Assembly (NCBI GenBank): GCA_049671305.1
Contig: JBATUR010000017.1
Coordinates: 62,001 to 126,000, forward strand
Direction of reading: 5' to 3'
Length of the DNA stretch: 64,000 nt
Origin: CADCTM01 sp049671305
Lineage (GTDB): Bacteria; Cyanobacteriota; Cyanobacteriia; Cyanobacteriales; Coleofasciculaceae
The notes under the pieces were generated by a model, which saw only the letters and a program-made list of their open reading frames with translations, had not been told where the DNA came from and searched no databases. Made by a program: the position numbers and the translations under genes. Shown in pieces: positions 28,258 to 37,108 of the stretch; position 1 is the first letter of the stretch, and every line of letters starts with the position of its first letter.

Positions 28258-29103
28258 TTATGAATGTAGCTTGACTGAAGATAGAGGTTTTGTTTCTTGG
28301 GAAATCAGGCTGCTTCGTGCCGCTTCCACAAATTGACTGACGCGAGTGGGATCAATGGGTTGCTCAATGCGCCCTCGGCGTTTGAGGGAACTAGAAACAA
28401 TTACCCCATCTGCTGCCTGCATCAGGGTGGAAATGTTTTCCCAGTTTGCGCCACTACCAATAAAGACGGGTGTCCCATTGGCGGCAGCACTGGCGAGTTC
28501 CAAGTCTTCTAAGCTGGGAGGGCTACCTGTTGCCCATCCAGAGAGGATGACACTATCTGCCAAGCCTCGGTTGATCGTTTCTTGGACGGCGGTTGTAAGG
28601 TTGGGCGTACCTAGAGGGCGGGCGTGTTTGACCAAAACATCGGCGAAGATTTTGACATCACTACCTAGTTCCCGACGGTAACGGAGTAGTTGATGTGCCT
28701 GTCCTTCGATTAAGCCTTGGTCGGTTGCCATGACGCCTGTGAGGACATTAACGCGGATAAATTGGGCTTGGACGCAGGTGGCAATGGCGATCGCACTTTG
28801 GGCATCATTACGCAAAACATTGATCCCCATCGGCAGCGATACCAAATTTCTTAATCGCTGGACAATCAGTGTCATGGCACTAACGACAACGGGATCAACT
28901 TGGTTTTTTGTAAATGGGGCGTCAAAAAAATTCTCAATAATGACGCCATCGACTCCGCCAGAAGCCAAAGCAGTCACCTCCTGCTCTGCCCGGTCAATGA
29001 CCGCTTTTAAGCTCCCGCCCCAGCGGGGTGAGGTTGGCAGTGGCAGCAGATGCACAACGCCAATGATCGGATTCGGTGTCTTGAAAATTTGATTTAAGTT
29101 CAC
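28258..29103 (-). CDS. btpA: BtpA-family photosystem I biogenesis protein
   Basis: A 281-residue TIM-barrel-like protein of the BtpA/SgcQ family. In Synechocystis BtpA is needed for stable accumulation of PSI reaction-centre proteins. Recognised by PNPIIGVVHLLPLPTSPRWGG at the N-terminus, GGVDGVIIENFFDAPF, MGINVLRNDA, and the late GTPVFIGSGANWENI and ADGVIVSSSLKRRGRIEQPIDPTRV. It is first in an apparent operon with the VKOR fusion, linking thylakoid protein biogenesis functions. The promoter faces away from the divergent rimO. Confidence 0.92.
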   Translation of the reverse strand: MNLNQIFKTPNPIIGVVHLLPLPTSPRWGGSLKAVIDRAEQEVTALASGGVDGVIIENFFDAPFTKNQVDPVVVSAMTLIVQRLRNLVSLPMGINVLRNDAQSAIAIATCVQAQFIRVNVLTGVMATDQGLIEGQAHQLLRYRRELGSDVKIFADVLVKHARPLGTPNLTTAVQETINRGLADSVILSGWATGSPPSLEDLELASAAANGTPVFIGSGANWENISTLMQAADGVIVSSSLKRRGRIEQPIDPTRVSQFVEAARSSLISQETKPLSSVKLHS

Positions 29104-29370
29104 TTATCTACCTGAAAACACCGGCTACTATAACCCTACCTGTTGAAGTTCTTTCATCAAGAACTAGGGGATAGTGGCATAAATAGCTTTGCGGAAATTG
29201 CATATCTTAATAAAATTTTATCTACAATAGGTAACAGGGGTACGCTCCAAGATTAAGGAACATCCGGACTGAAGTGAGTGTGGGTGAACTATTTGAGCGC
29301 CAATGAGGTAAAATGCACCTCTACGATCAGCGATTCCCACTCTCAGTGAAGTCATAATATAAACAACCGC

Positions 29371-30717
29371 ATGGGCAACAAGCCAACTATTGCAATTTCT
29401 CACTTGGGATGCGAAAAAAATCGCATCGATACAGAACATATGCTTGGTCTGCTGGTAGAAGCCGGCTATAATGTAGATACAAATGAAGAACTAGCTGACT
29501 ACGTTATTGTAAACACCTGTAGTTTCATAGCAGAGGCACGGGCAGAATCTGTCCGGACTCTAGTTGAACTGGCAGAAGCTGATAAAAAAATTGTCATTAC
29601 CGGCTGTATGGCGCAGATGGCGCAGCACTTTCAAGAAGACCTCTTGTCAGAGCTACCAGAAGCTGTAGCAGTCATAGGGACTGGCGATTATAACAAGATT
29701 GTTGATGTGATTCAACGGGTAGAAACTGGGGAGCGCGTCACGCAAATTTCAGCAGAACCCACCTACATTGCCGACGAGACAACGCCGCGCTACCGGACAA
29801 CATCCGAAGGCGTAGCCTACCTTCGTGTAGCGGAAGGGTGTGATTACCGCTGTGCTTTCTGTATTATTCCCCACCTCCGGGGAAATCAGCGATCGCGTAC
29901 AATTGAATCCATCGTCACAGAAGCCAAGCAACTGGCATCTGAAGGGGTACAGGAATTAATTTTAATTTCGCAAATCACCACTAACTACGGCTTAGACCTC
30001 TACGGTAAACCAAAGTTAGCCCAGCTCTTACGAGCTTTAGGTGAAGTAGACATCCCCTGGATTCGGATGCACTACGCCTATCCCACAGGCTTGACTCCAT
30101 CAGTCATTCAAGCGATTCAGGAAACAGCTAATGTTCTTCCTTACCTGGATTTGCCATTACAGCACTCACATCCAGAAATCCTCCGCGCCATGAACCGACC
30201 CTGGCAGGGGGCAGTGAATGATGGTGTTATTGAGCGTATCAAGACAGCGCTCCCCGATGCGGTGTTACGAACTACCTTCATCGTCGGGTTTCCCGGCGAG
30301 ACGGACGAACACTTTGAACACCTACTACGATTTGTCGAGCGCCACGAGTTTGACCATGCAGGCGTCTTTACTTTTTCCGCAGAAGAAGGAACACCCGCCT
30401 ACAACTTGCCAAACCAACTGCCCCAATCGGTGATGGAGCAGCGGCGAAAAGCCCTAATGGAAGCCCAACAGCCCATATCTTTGAAAAAAAATCAGAGTCA
30501 AGTGGGTAAAAGAGTTGACGTTCTGATTGAGCAACAACACCCGAAAACGGGTAAATTGATTGGTCGCTCTGCCAGGTTTGCGCCAGAGGTAGATGGATTG
30601 GTCTACGTTCAAGGCGACGCCCCATTAGGAACAATCGTAAGAGTGGAAATTACCACAGCCGATACCTACGACCTACACGGTTCTGTAGTTCCTAGTCCCT
30701 TGTCAGTTGTCTGTTAA
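29371..30717 (+). CDS. rimO: ribosomal protein S12 methylthiotransferase RimO
   Basis: Radical SAM enzyme adding a methylthio group to an aspartate of ribosomal protein S12. 448 residues. N-terminal MTTase domain with the second-cluster cysteines in SHLGCEKNRIDTE, VNTCSFI and TGCMAQ. Radical SAM cluster CDYRCAFC (CxxxCxxC) in the ~150-165 region with GNQRSRT. C-terminal TRAM domain (~375-440). The ISHLGCEKNRID wording distinguishes RimO from MiaB. ATG 29371. The DEAD-box helicase follows 125 bp downstream on the same strand, possibly cotranscribed. Confidence 0.95.
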   Translation: MGNKPTIAISHLGCEKNRIDTEHMLGLLVEAGYNVDTNEELADYVIVNTCSFIAEARAESVRTLVELAEADKKIVITGCMAQMAQHFQEDLLSELPEAVAVIGTGDYNKIVDVIQRVETGERVTQISAEPTYIADETTPRYRTTSEGVAYLRVAEGCDYRCAFCIIPHLRGNQRSRTIESIVTEAKQLASEGVQELILISQITTNYGLDLYGKPKLAQLLRALGEVDIPWIRMHYAYPTGLTPSVIQAIQETANVLPYLDLPLQHSHPEILRAMNRPWQGAVNDGVIERIKTALPDAVLRTTFIVGFPGETDEHFEHLLRFVERHEFDHAGVFTFSAEEGTPAYNLPNQLPQSVMEQRRKALMEAQQPISLKKNQSQVGKRVDVLIEQQHPKTGKLIGRSARFAPEVDGLVYVQGDAPLGTIVRVEITTADTYDLHGSVVPSPLSVVC

Positions 30718-30842
30718 TTGTCTTGCCTTGGTTTATTGTCTGTAATCAGTTAATCGTAATTAATTGACTACTAGCGACTGACCATCAACAACCGACGGCT
30801 GACGCCAAAAAACTGAAAAAAACTAACAACAAACAACAAACT

Positions 30843-32246
30843 ATGACCCTTTCATTTCAAAGCCTGGGGCTGTCTGAAGCTGGCGTTAATCAAATAGAAA
30901 CATTAGGCTTCACGGAACCCACCGCTATCCAAGTACAAGCGATTCCACAGCTTCTGGCTGGGCGTGATGTAGTTGGTCAATCTCAAACCGGTACAGGCAA
31001 AACAGCGGCATTCTCCCTGCCGATGTTAGAGCGCCTCGATTATCAAATCCGGGGAGTACAGGCATTAATCCTAACCCCAACACGAGAATTGGCATCCCAA
31101 GTCGCCGAGGCAATTGGGACTTTCTCTAGCAACCGTCGCTTAAACATCCTGACTGTCTGTGGTGGACAGTCGATGGAACGTCAAATTCGCGAACTAAGAC
31201 GAGGCGTACAAGTCGTTGTCGGTACACCAGGACGAGTCATTGATTTGCTCGACCGGGGTGACCTCAAGCTTGACCAAGTGAGCTGGGTTGTACTAGACGA
31301 AGCCGATGAAATGTTGAGCATGGGCTTTATTGATGATGTCAAAAAAATCCTCAAGCAAGCACCAGTCGAACGTCAAACCGCTTGTTTCTCCGCAACCATG
31401 CCCCGCCCCATTCGGGAATTGGTCAATAAATTCCTAAAATCACCAGCAACCGTAACTGTTGAGCAACCAAAAGCGACACCTTCACGAATTGAACAACGAG
31501 CATTTATTGTGCCTCGTGGTTGGACAAAAGCCAAAGCTTTACAGCCAATTTTAGAACTCGAAGACCCAGAAGCCGCTTTGATTTTTGTGCGGACACGCCG
31601 TGCTGCCGCTGAATTGACTAGCCAGCTACAAGGTGCAGGTCACAGTGTGGATGAGTATCATGGCGATTTAAGCCAGTCCCAACGGGAACGCTTACTCGCT
31701 CGGTTTAAAGCAGGTCAAGTCCGTTGGGTTGTGGCAACTGATATTGCTGCGCGAGGACTGGATGTTGATCACCTAACTCATGTAATTAACTACGATTTGC
31801 CTGACCAGGTGGAAAGCTATATTCACCGTATTGGTCGTACTGGACGTGCTGGTAAAACCGGGATCGCGATTACCTTAATTCAATCCTTTGACCGCCGTAA
31901 ACTGAACTTGATTGAGCGCAAAGTGCGGCAAACTTTAGAAGTTTCCTCAATACCCACGCGGTCGCAAATTGAAGCGCGGCGTCTAGAAAAACTGCAAGAC
32001 CAGTTGCGCGAAGCTCTATCCGGTGAGCGTATGGCATCCTTCCTGCCAGTTGTCCGTGATTTGAGCGAGGAATATGATCCTCTCGCCATTGCTGCTGCTG
32101 CCTTGCAAATGGTTTATGACCAAACTCAGCCTTCTTGGATGGCACCTGATTTTGAGCCAACTGTCGAACGTCCAAAACTAAACAAGCGTCGCATTGAGAC
32201 TCCAGCCAAGCCAGAAAAGCCTGTGATACCTAACCGTTCACGGTAA
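30843..32246 (+). CDS. DEAD-box RNA helicase
   Basis: A 467-residue ATP-dependent RNA helicase. In order: Q motif (TEPTAIQVQAIPQLL), Walker A SQTGTGKTAAF, PTRELA, GTPGR, DEAD in VVLDEADEML, SAT (CFSATMP), and the second RecA domain with VATDIAARGLD and HRIGRTGRAGKTG. The basic tail (~420-467) has no DbpA/RRM domain. Members of this group serve ribosome assembly and cold-stress RNA remodelling. Whether it corresponds to CrhR or another paralogue cannot be decided here. Confidence 0.93.
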   Translation: MTLSFQSLGLSEAGVNQIETLGFTEPTAIQVQAIPQLLAGRDVVGQSQTGTGKTAAFSLPMLERLDYQIRGVQALILTPTRELASQVAEAIGTFSSNRRLNILTVCGGQSMERQIRELRRGVQVVVGTPGRVIDLLDRGDLKLDQVSWVVLDEADEMLSMGFIDDVKKILKQAPVERQTACFSATMPRPIRELVNKFLKSPATVTVEQPKATPSRIEQRAFIVPRGWTKAKALQPILELEDPEAALIFVRTRRAAAELTSQLQGAGHSVDEYHGDLSQSQRERLLARFKAGQVRWVVATDIAARGLDVDHLTHVINYDLPDQVESYIHRIGRTGRAGKTGIAITLIQSFDRRKLNLIERKVRQTLEVSSIPTRSQIEARRLEKLQDQLREALSGERMASFLPVVRDLSEEYDPLAIAAAALQMVYDQTQPSWMAPDFEPTVERPKLNKRRIETPAKPEKPVIPNRSR

Positions 32247-32362
32247 ACTAATTGTTGTTGGTTGCTAGTTGTCGGTTGTTAGGCGTAATTAAGGTTACAT
32301 CCCAATAGCCGATGACTAGCAGCTCTCACTAATTACCAATTTAGTAATCACCAACATTTATT

Positions 32363-33448
32363 GTGGCTGCAATTTCTCCTGCGATTCGTCGTTCCAACTG
32401 GTTGGGTTTAATTGAGACATATCGTGCTTATTTACCAGTAACCTCGTCAACTCCAGTGGTTACCCTCCTAGAAGGAAATACACCTTTGATTCCGGTGCCT
32501 CATATTGCCCAATTAATTGGCAAAGGTGTAAAGGTGCTGGTTAAATATGACGGTCTTAATCCAACAGGGAGCTTTAAAGACCGGGGTATGACAATGGCTA
32601 TTTCTAAGGCAAAAGAAGCCGGTGCAAAAGCGGTAATTTGTGCTAGTACTGGCAATACTTCTGCCGCCGCTGCCGCTTATGCTCGTCGTGGTGGTATGAA
32701 AGCTTTTGTCTTAATTCCCGATGGTTATGTAGCTTTGGGAAAATTGGCGCAGGCATTAGTTTACGGCGCTCAAGTGATCGCGGTTAAGGGAAACTTTGAT
32801 GATTGCCTAAGAATTGTCCAGGAAATGGCTTTAAACTATCCCGTAACTTTGGTGAATTCGGTCAATCCTTATCGATTGGAAGGGCAGAAAACAGCAGCTT
32901 TTGAAATTGTTGATCATTTAGGCGATGCTCCTGATTGGTTGTGTATTCCTGTGGGAAATGCGGGGAATATATCTGCATACTGGATGGGGTTTTGTCAATA
33001 CCATCAAGATGGAAAATGCGCCCGCCTGCCGCAAATGATGGGATTTCAAGCAGAGGGTGCGTCGCCCTTGGTTAGTGGAAAAATCGTCACTGATCCCGAA
33101 ACTTTGGCGACGGCAATTCGGATCGGCAACCCGGCAAGTTGGGAAAAAGCGATCGCGGTTCAACAAGCTAGTCAGGGACAATTTAATAGCGTTACAGATA
33201 GTGAAATTATTGATGCCTATCGTCTCTTGGCATCAGAAGAAGGTATTTTCTGCGAACCCGCAAGTGCTGCATCAGTAGCAGGTTTATTAAAAGTTAAAGA
33301 TCAAGTACCAGCAGGCGCAACTGTGGTGTGTGTGCTAACAGGTAATGGTTTAAAAGATCCAGACACGGCAATTAAATATAGTAATAACCAGTTTTATCAA
33401 GGAATTGAAGCAGCTACCCCAGATGTAGCTGAGGTTATGGGACTGTAA
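32363..33448 (+). CDS. thrC: threonine synthase
   Basis: PLP enzyme converting O-phosphohomoserine to threonine. 361 residues, the short class. The PLP lysine is K72 in NPTGSFKDRGM. CASTGNTSAAAAAYA, VNSVNPYRLEGQKTAAFEI, PVGNAGNISAYW and the C-terminal VCVLTGNGLKDPD complete the ThrC pattern. Start is GTG 32363 (MAAISPAIRRSNWLG), consistent with cyanobacterial homologues. No homoserine kinase or dehydrogenase neighbours are in the window. Confidence 0.93.
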   Translation: MAAISPAIRRSNWLGLIETYRAYLPVTSSTPVVTLLEGNTPLIPVPHIAQLIGKGVKVLVKYDGLNPTGSFKDRGMTMAISKAKEAGAKAVICASTGNTSAAAAAYARRGGMKAFVLIPDGYVALGKLAQALVYGAQVIAVKGNFDDCLRIVQEMALNYPVTLVNSVNPYRLEGQKTAAFEIVDHLGDAPDWLCIPVGNAGNISAYWMGFCQYHQDGKCARLPQMMGFQAEGASPLVSGKIVTDPETLATAIRIGNPASWEKAIAVQQASQGQFNSVTDSEIIDAYRLLASEEGIFCEPASAASVAGLLKVKDQVPAGATVVCVLTGNGLKDPDTAIKYSNNQFYQGIEAATPDVAEVMGL

Positions 33449-33692
33449 GTAGCCTGATCTTGTGTTTTTTGCGCTATTGTCCTAATGTATTCGGATATTT
33501 TGTAGCAACCAAGTGATCAATGGCATTGGTGACAAACTAAGTTTGGCATGATGTTGGCGACTACAAGACGTGCCGATCTTCAGCCAATCGGTAGATACGA
33601 GCTTCAAAAATTATTGTAAGATAGTATCATAAGGCACAGAAAAAGATTCGGACATACCCACTATCAGGTGTATGGTGACAGGTTTATAAGTG

Positions 33693-33720
33693 CCTCCTGC
33701 AACGATAACTATTCAGGAGG
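33693..33720 (+). promoter_or_regulatory. hairpin that buries a Shine-Dalgarno
   Basis: CCTCCTG (33693-33699) is perfectly complementary to CAGGAGG (33714-33720) across a 14-nt loop. The right arm is the very strong ribosome-binding site of the 46-codon frame at 33729. Pairing would block translation, so a conditional switch is possible. Confidence 0.45.
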
Positions 33721-33728
33721 TAAACCCC

Positions 33729-33869
33729 GTGAAATTCCCAAATCAATTAACGAAAAAAGACTCAGTGCAAACGTCGCAACCGACTCAACACAAGGAACCG
33801 CAAGGGCATATACACAGTAATTTCCGGCACTGGATCTGGTTTACGCCATCTGCTCAACGTGCCCAATAG
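33729..33869 (+). CDS. 46-residue protein with strong Shine-Dalgarno
   Basis: GTG start at 33729, preceded by AGGAGG with 8-nt spacing, stop TAG 33867-33869. The product is polar, Gln/His-rich, and ends HSNFRHWIWFTPSAQRAQ. The WFTPSA stretch resembles the segment before the chlorophyll-binding helix of Hlip proteins, but the helix itself is absent. It may be a short or truncated protein. Its last 16 bp overlap the antisense 3' end of the ABC permease gene. Function unknown. Confidence 0.4.
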   Translation: MKFPNQLTKKDSVQTSQPTQHKEPQGHIHSNFRHWIWFTPSAQRAQ

Positions 33870-34624
33870 ATCAGGTACTTTTCAGCAGCAGCAAACATTC
33901 CATAAAGAACGGTTCCCATAACTGCCAACACTAGTAACCCAGCGAACCCTAAAGGTACATCAAAGCTAGAACTGGCACTGACAATTAGATAACCGATGCC
34001 TTTGTTGGATGCCACTGTTTCAGAAATGACAGTACCGACAAAGGCAAGGGATATCGCTACTTTCAGCGAGGCAAAAACGTAAGGTAAGGTGTGAGGGAAG
34101 CCGATTTTTTGGAAAATTTCAATTTGGGATGCTCCAAGCGATCGCATAACATCCTTCATCTCTGGTTCAACCGTATCTAATCCTAGCGCTACATTAACCG
34201 CGATCGGGAAAAATGCCAGCAAAAAAGCCGTTAAAATTGCTGGCACTGTACCAATGCCAAACCACAAGGCAAACAACGGTACCAACGCGACTTTTGGCAC
34301 AGTATTAAACCCAACTAACAATGGGTAAAGAACTATATAAGCAATTCGTGAATATCCAATCAAAAACCCTAAGACGACTCCAGCAACAATTGCTAGGATA
34401 AAACCTGCTAATGTTGTAAACAAAGTCTGCCAGGTGTTTTCAATAATCGCCCGATTTTGAGTCACCATTGCTTGAATAATCGCAGATGGTGCAGGTAAAT
34501 TATAAGCGGGAATCTTGAATAATAATACCAACAATTCCCACAGCACAAACAGTAAGATTGTTGCCACTATTGGTAAGACGATACTAGCGGTTTTTGAACG
34601 AGCAAATTTTTCTAGTTTATCCAT
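33854..34624 (-). CDS. ABC transporter permease, SsuC/TauC-like
   Basis: A 256-residue inner-membrane permease with about six helices and the cytoplasmic coupling loop (~170-190, EPEMKDVMRSLGASQIEIFQKIGFPHTLP) of the nitrate/sulfonate/taurine importer family. I choose ATG 34624 (MDKLEKFARSK); a TTG at 34636 would add four residues. It is distal in an operon with the ATPase 44 bp upstream. Substrate cannot be read from the permease. The shared palindromes and the uraD gene in the divergent unit suggest a purine or ureide. Confidence 0.87.
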   Translation of the reverse strand: MDKLEKFARSKTASIVLPIVATILLFVLWELLVLLFKIPAYNLPAPSAIIQAMVTQNRAIIENTWQTLFTTLAGFILAIVAGVVLGFLIGYSRIAYIVLYPLLVGFNTVPKVALVPLFALWFGIGTVPAILTAFLLAFFPIAVNVALGLDTVEPEMKDVMRSLGASQIEIFQKIGFPHTLPYVFASLKVAISLAFVGTVISETVASNKGIGYLIVSASSSFDVPLGFAGLLVLAVMGTVLYGMFAAAEKYLIYWAR

Positions 34625-34668
34625 TTTGCTACGCAATTAAAATGTAGATTTACTAAATTTATTGAGCC

Positions 34669-35496
34669 TTAATTTCGGTGAATGTGTCGGCGAAGTTCGG
34701 CAACAATATGGTTAAATTCATCAGACATGATCATATCGAGAGTTGTAGGACGTGGTAAGTTGACTTTCACTTTATAGACAATTGAACTAGGACGTGAACC
34801 CATAACATATACTGTATCTGACAAGAAAACTGCCTCTCTTAAGTCGTGCGTAATTAGGATACAAAGGCACTTTACTCGCATCCAAAGATCTTGCATCATT
34901 ACCCACATTTCTTCGCGAGTGAAAGCATCTAGTGCCCCAAATGGTTCATCCAAAAGCAGAATTTCTGGTTGATGAATTAATGCCCGACAAAGTGAGGCAC
35001 GTTGCCGCATTCCTCCCGATAATTGCCAAGGAAATTGCTTTTGAAAGTCTTGCAAACCTACTGTTGTTAGTAACTCTTGTGCGGAGCGAATTAACTGCTT
35101 TTTTCTGTTTTCGTTTTGGAAGTCCCGCTTGTATGGTTGCACGACTTCTAGTGGCAGCATGACGTTGTTGAGTGTATTCCGCCAAGGCAATAAAACTGGG
35201 TTTTGAAAAGCAATTCCCACATTTTTGAGCGGTTTATTAATTGTTGTGCCGCGAAACTTAACTTCACCAATTGGAGCGGGAGCCAAACCAGAAACCATTC
35301 TCAGAATTGAGGTTTTCCCACAACCACTTGGACCGACAAAAGAAACAAATTCTCCTTCTGATATTGACAAGGAAATCTCATCAATAATTCGTCGGGGTTT
35401 TCCATCAACTCGATACTCTAAACCAACGCGATCAAAATCCAAAACTACAGTTTTTTCTGTTTCAAGAGACTCTCTTAGATCTTGAGGTTTTACCAT
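34669..35496 (-). CDS. ABC transporter ATP-binding protein, SsuB/TauB-like
   Basis: 275-residue ATPase of the nitrate/sulfonate/taurine importer class. Walker A GPSGCGKT at 55-62, Q-loop in AFQNPVLLPWRN, signature LSGGMRQRASLCRAL, Walker B ILLLDEPFGALD, and H-loop in LITHDLREAVFLSD. ATG 35496. The operator-like palindrome at 35524-35538 sits 27 bp upstream, overlapping the likely promoter. It is divergent from the binding-protein gene, completing an importer split over two divergent units. Confidence 0.92.
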   Translation of the reverse strand: MVKPQDLRESLETEKTVVLDFDRVGLEYRVDGKPRRIIDEISLSISEGEFVSFVGPSGCGKTSILRMVSGLAPAPIGEVKFRGTTINKPLKNVGIAFQNPVLLPWRNTLNNVMLPLEVVQPYKRDFQNENRKKQLIRSAQELLTTVGLQDFQKQFPWQLSGGMRQRASLCRALIHQPEILLLDEPFGALDAFTREEMWVMMQDLWMRVKCLCILITHDLREAVFLSDTVYVMGSRPSSIVYKVKVNLPRPTTLDMIMSDEFNHIVAELRRHIHRN

Positions 35497-35523
35497 AAAT
35501 TTTTTGCTTCCTTTTCAAATTAG

Positions 35524-35538
35524 TGTATACTGTATGCA
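35524..35538. promoter_or_regulatory. copy 3 of the palindrome, ABC ATPase promoter
   Basis: TGTATACTGTATGCA, 14 of 15 identical to the perfect copy at 1707-1721. It lies 27 bp before the ATPase start on the minus strand. Confidence 0.65.
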
Positions 35539-35769
35539 ATTATTGTTTTCAACACTCAGATGCTCCTGCTAGTTTTTCAAGTTGTGAAATACTTTTGTAT
35601 GGAGAATGTAGATGCTAAACCGAGGTTATTCAGCAAGCTGCTGATCTTTTGTCTCAAATAATCAGGCTACTGGACAAAGTTTTGAATAGGACAAATACTT
35701 TCTGAATTCATTATTGTGGGAAATCATTCAGAAAAATGTATTCTCGGCTACAGTCATCTTAATTTTACT

Positions 35770-35784
35770 AGTATACTGTATACA
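35770..35784. promoter_or_regulatory. copy 4 of the palindrome, binding-protein promoter
   Basis: AGTATACTGTATACA, 14 of 15 identical to the perfect copy. It lies 110 bp before the binding-protein start. Each of the two divergent units thus has its own copy. The rest of 35497-35894 shows no other signal. Confidence 0.65.
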
Positions 35785-35894
35785 ACAATCTCAATAACTG
35801 ATTAACTTTGACATAGCAGTTGTAAAGATTAACGCCCGCTTTCTGCTAAATCGCTTTTTCTTTGGCTTTCTTCTCTACATAGAACCTTTCTCAG

Positions 35895-36998
35895 ATGAAA
35901 AATACCTGGCTTGTAAGAACTCTATCTTTAGCTTTAATTGCTACACCAATTTTTTTGAGTAGCTGCCAGTCACAAGCGCCGACTGCCAGTAATTCACCTG
36001 GAGCCACGGTAGCTGATAATAAACCAAAACGTACTGTAAAAGTCAACCCATCTTGGCTATTGCAAGGTGATAATGCACCGCTAACAATTGCCACTGATAA
36101 AGGCTACTTTTCAAGTGAAGGATTGGATGTCAAAATTGAGCGGGGTTATGGCTCCTCCGACACAATTACGAAAGTTGCTGCCGGACAATTTGACATTGGG
36201 TTCGGTGACATTTATTCGATGTTAGAATTTAATGCCAAAAACCCAAATAATGCTGTGGTTGCTGTTGCGGTACCTTACAATAGATCGCCTTTTTCAATTG
36301 TTACCCTTAAATCAAGTGGTATCAATGATCTTAAAGCAGTAGCGGGCAAAAAATTAGGAGCGCCAGCAGGAGATGCACCACGCAAATTGTGGCCCGTACT
36401 TGCTCAACAAGTAGGTGTAAAAGCTGATTCAGTTGAGTGGATCACAATGGAACCAAAGCTGCGAGAAACCCTTTTAGTTAAGGGTGACGTTAATGCCGTC
36501 AGTGGCTTTGCAACAACAATATTACCTTCATTAGAAAAAGCTGGAAAAAAAGCTGAAGATGTGAATGTTTTCTACTACGCAGACAATGGTTTGGAGTTAT
36601 ATGGAAACGCAATCATTGTCAAAAAAGAGTTTTTAGAAAAAAATCCAGAAGTCGTCAAAGGATTTTTGAAAGCTTATATTAAAGGACTTCAAGACACCTT
36701 GAAAGATCCACAAGCCGGACTAGAATCAGTTGTAAAAGCTGGTGACAGTTTGATGGATAAGAATGCCGAAAAGCGCCGTTTACAAATTGCCTTAGAACGA
36801 CTGTATGTAACTTCAGAAGTCGAAAAAGTTGGTTTGGGAGGGGTCGATCCGGCTCGCTTAGAAAATACTGTAAAACAAGTCTCAAAAGTCTTCAACATTG
36901 AAGCGCCTCCTATTAATAAAGTATTTGATGACAGCTATTTACCTGCTAAAGAGCAACGTGCTTTACCTGCAGCATCTGAAAGAAAGCCGTTGACTTAA
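35895..36998 (+). CDS. periplasmic substrate-binding lipoprotein (NMT1/SsuA-like)
   Basis: 367-residue solute-binding lipoprotein. Signal peptide with lipobox LSSC, Cys24 being the lipidated residue. The NMT1/THI5-like body begins PSWLLQGDNAPLTIATDKGYFSSEGLDVKIERGYGSSDT, a form used for sulfonates, nitrate, thiamine precursors and aromatic heterocycles. It pairs with the divergent ATPase and permease. The operon continues with an SLH porin (110 bp) and uraD. I infer a purine/ureide ligand from this context; the fold alone does not define it. Confidence 0.88.
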   Translation: MKNTWLVRTLSLALIATPIFLSSCQSQAPTASNSPGATVADNKPKRTVKVNPSWLLQGDNAPLTIATDKGYFSSEGLDVKIERGYGSSDTITKVAAGQFDIGFGDIYSMLEFNAKNPNNAVVAVAVPYNRSPFSIVTLKSSGINDLKAVAGKKLGAPAGDAPRKLWPVLAQQVGVKADSVEWITMEPKLRETLLVKGDVNAVSGFATTILPSLEKAGKKAEDVNVFYYADNGLELYGNAIIVKKEFLEKNPEVVKGFLKAYIKGLQDTLKDPQAGLESVVKAGDSLMDKNAEKRRLQIALERLYVTSEVEKVGLGGVDPARLENTVKQVSKVFNIEAPPINKVFDDSYLPAKEQRALPAASERKPLT

Positions 36999-37108
36999 AG
37001 CAAGATTCAATCGATTTTGTTTACATTTTGAACCTGACTCCGGTAGTTTTTAGGAGTCAGCAAATTTTTGACTTTTGTGTGTGTTTATCTATTTGTGGTG
37101 TGAGGATA

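Noticed and set aside
34806..34820. A partial copy of the palindrome (CATATACTGTATCTG)
   Set aside because: It lies inside the ABC ATPase coding sequence and keeps only the central bases; coding constraint explains it.
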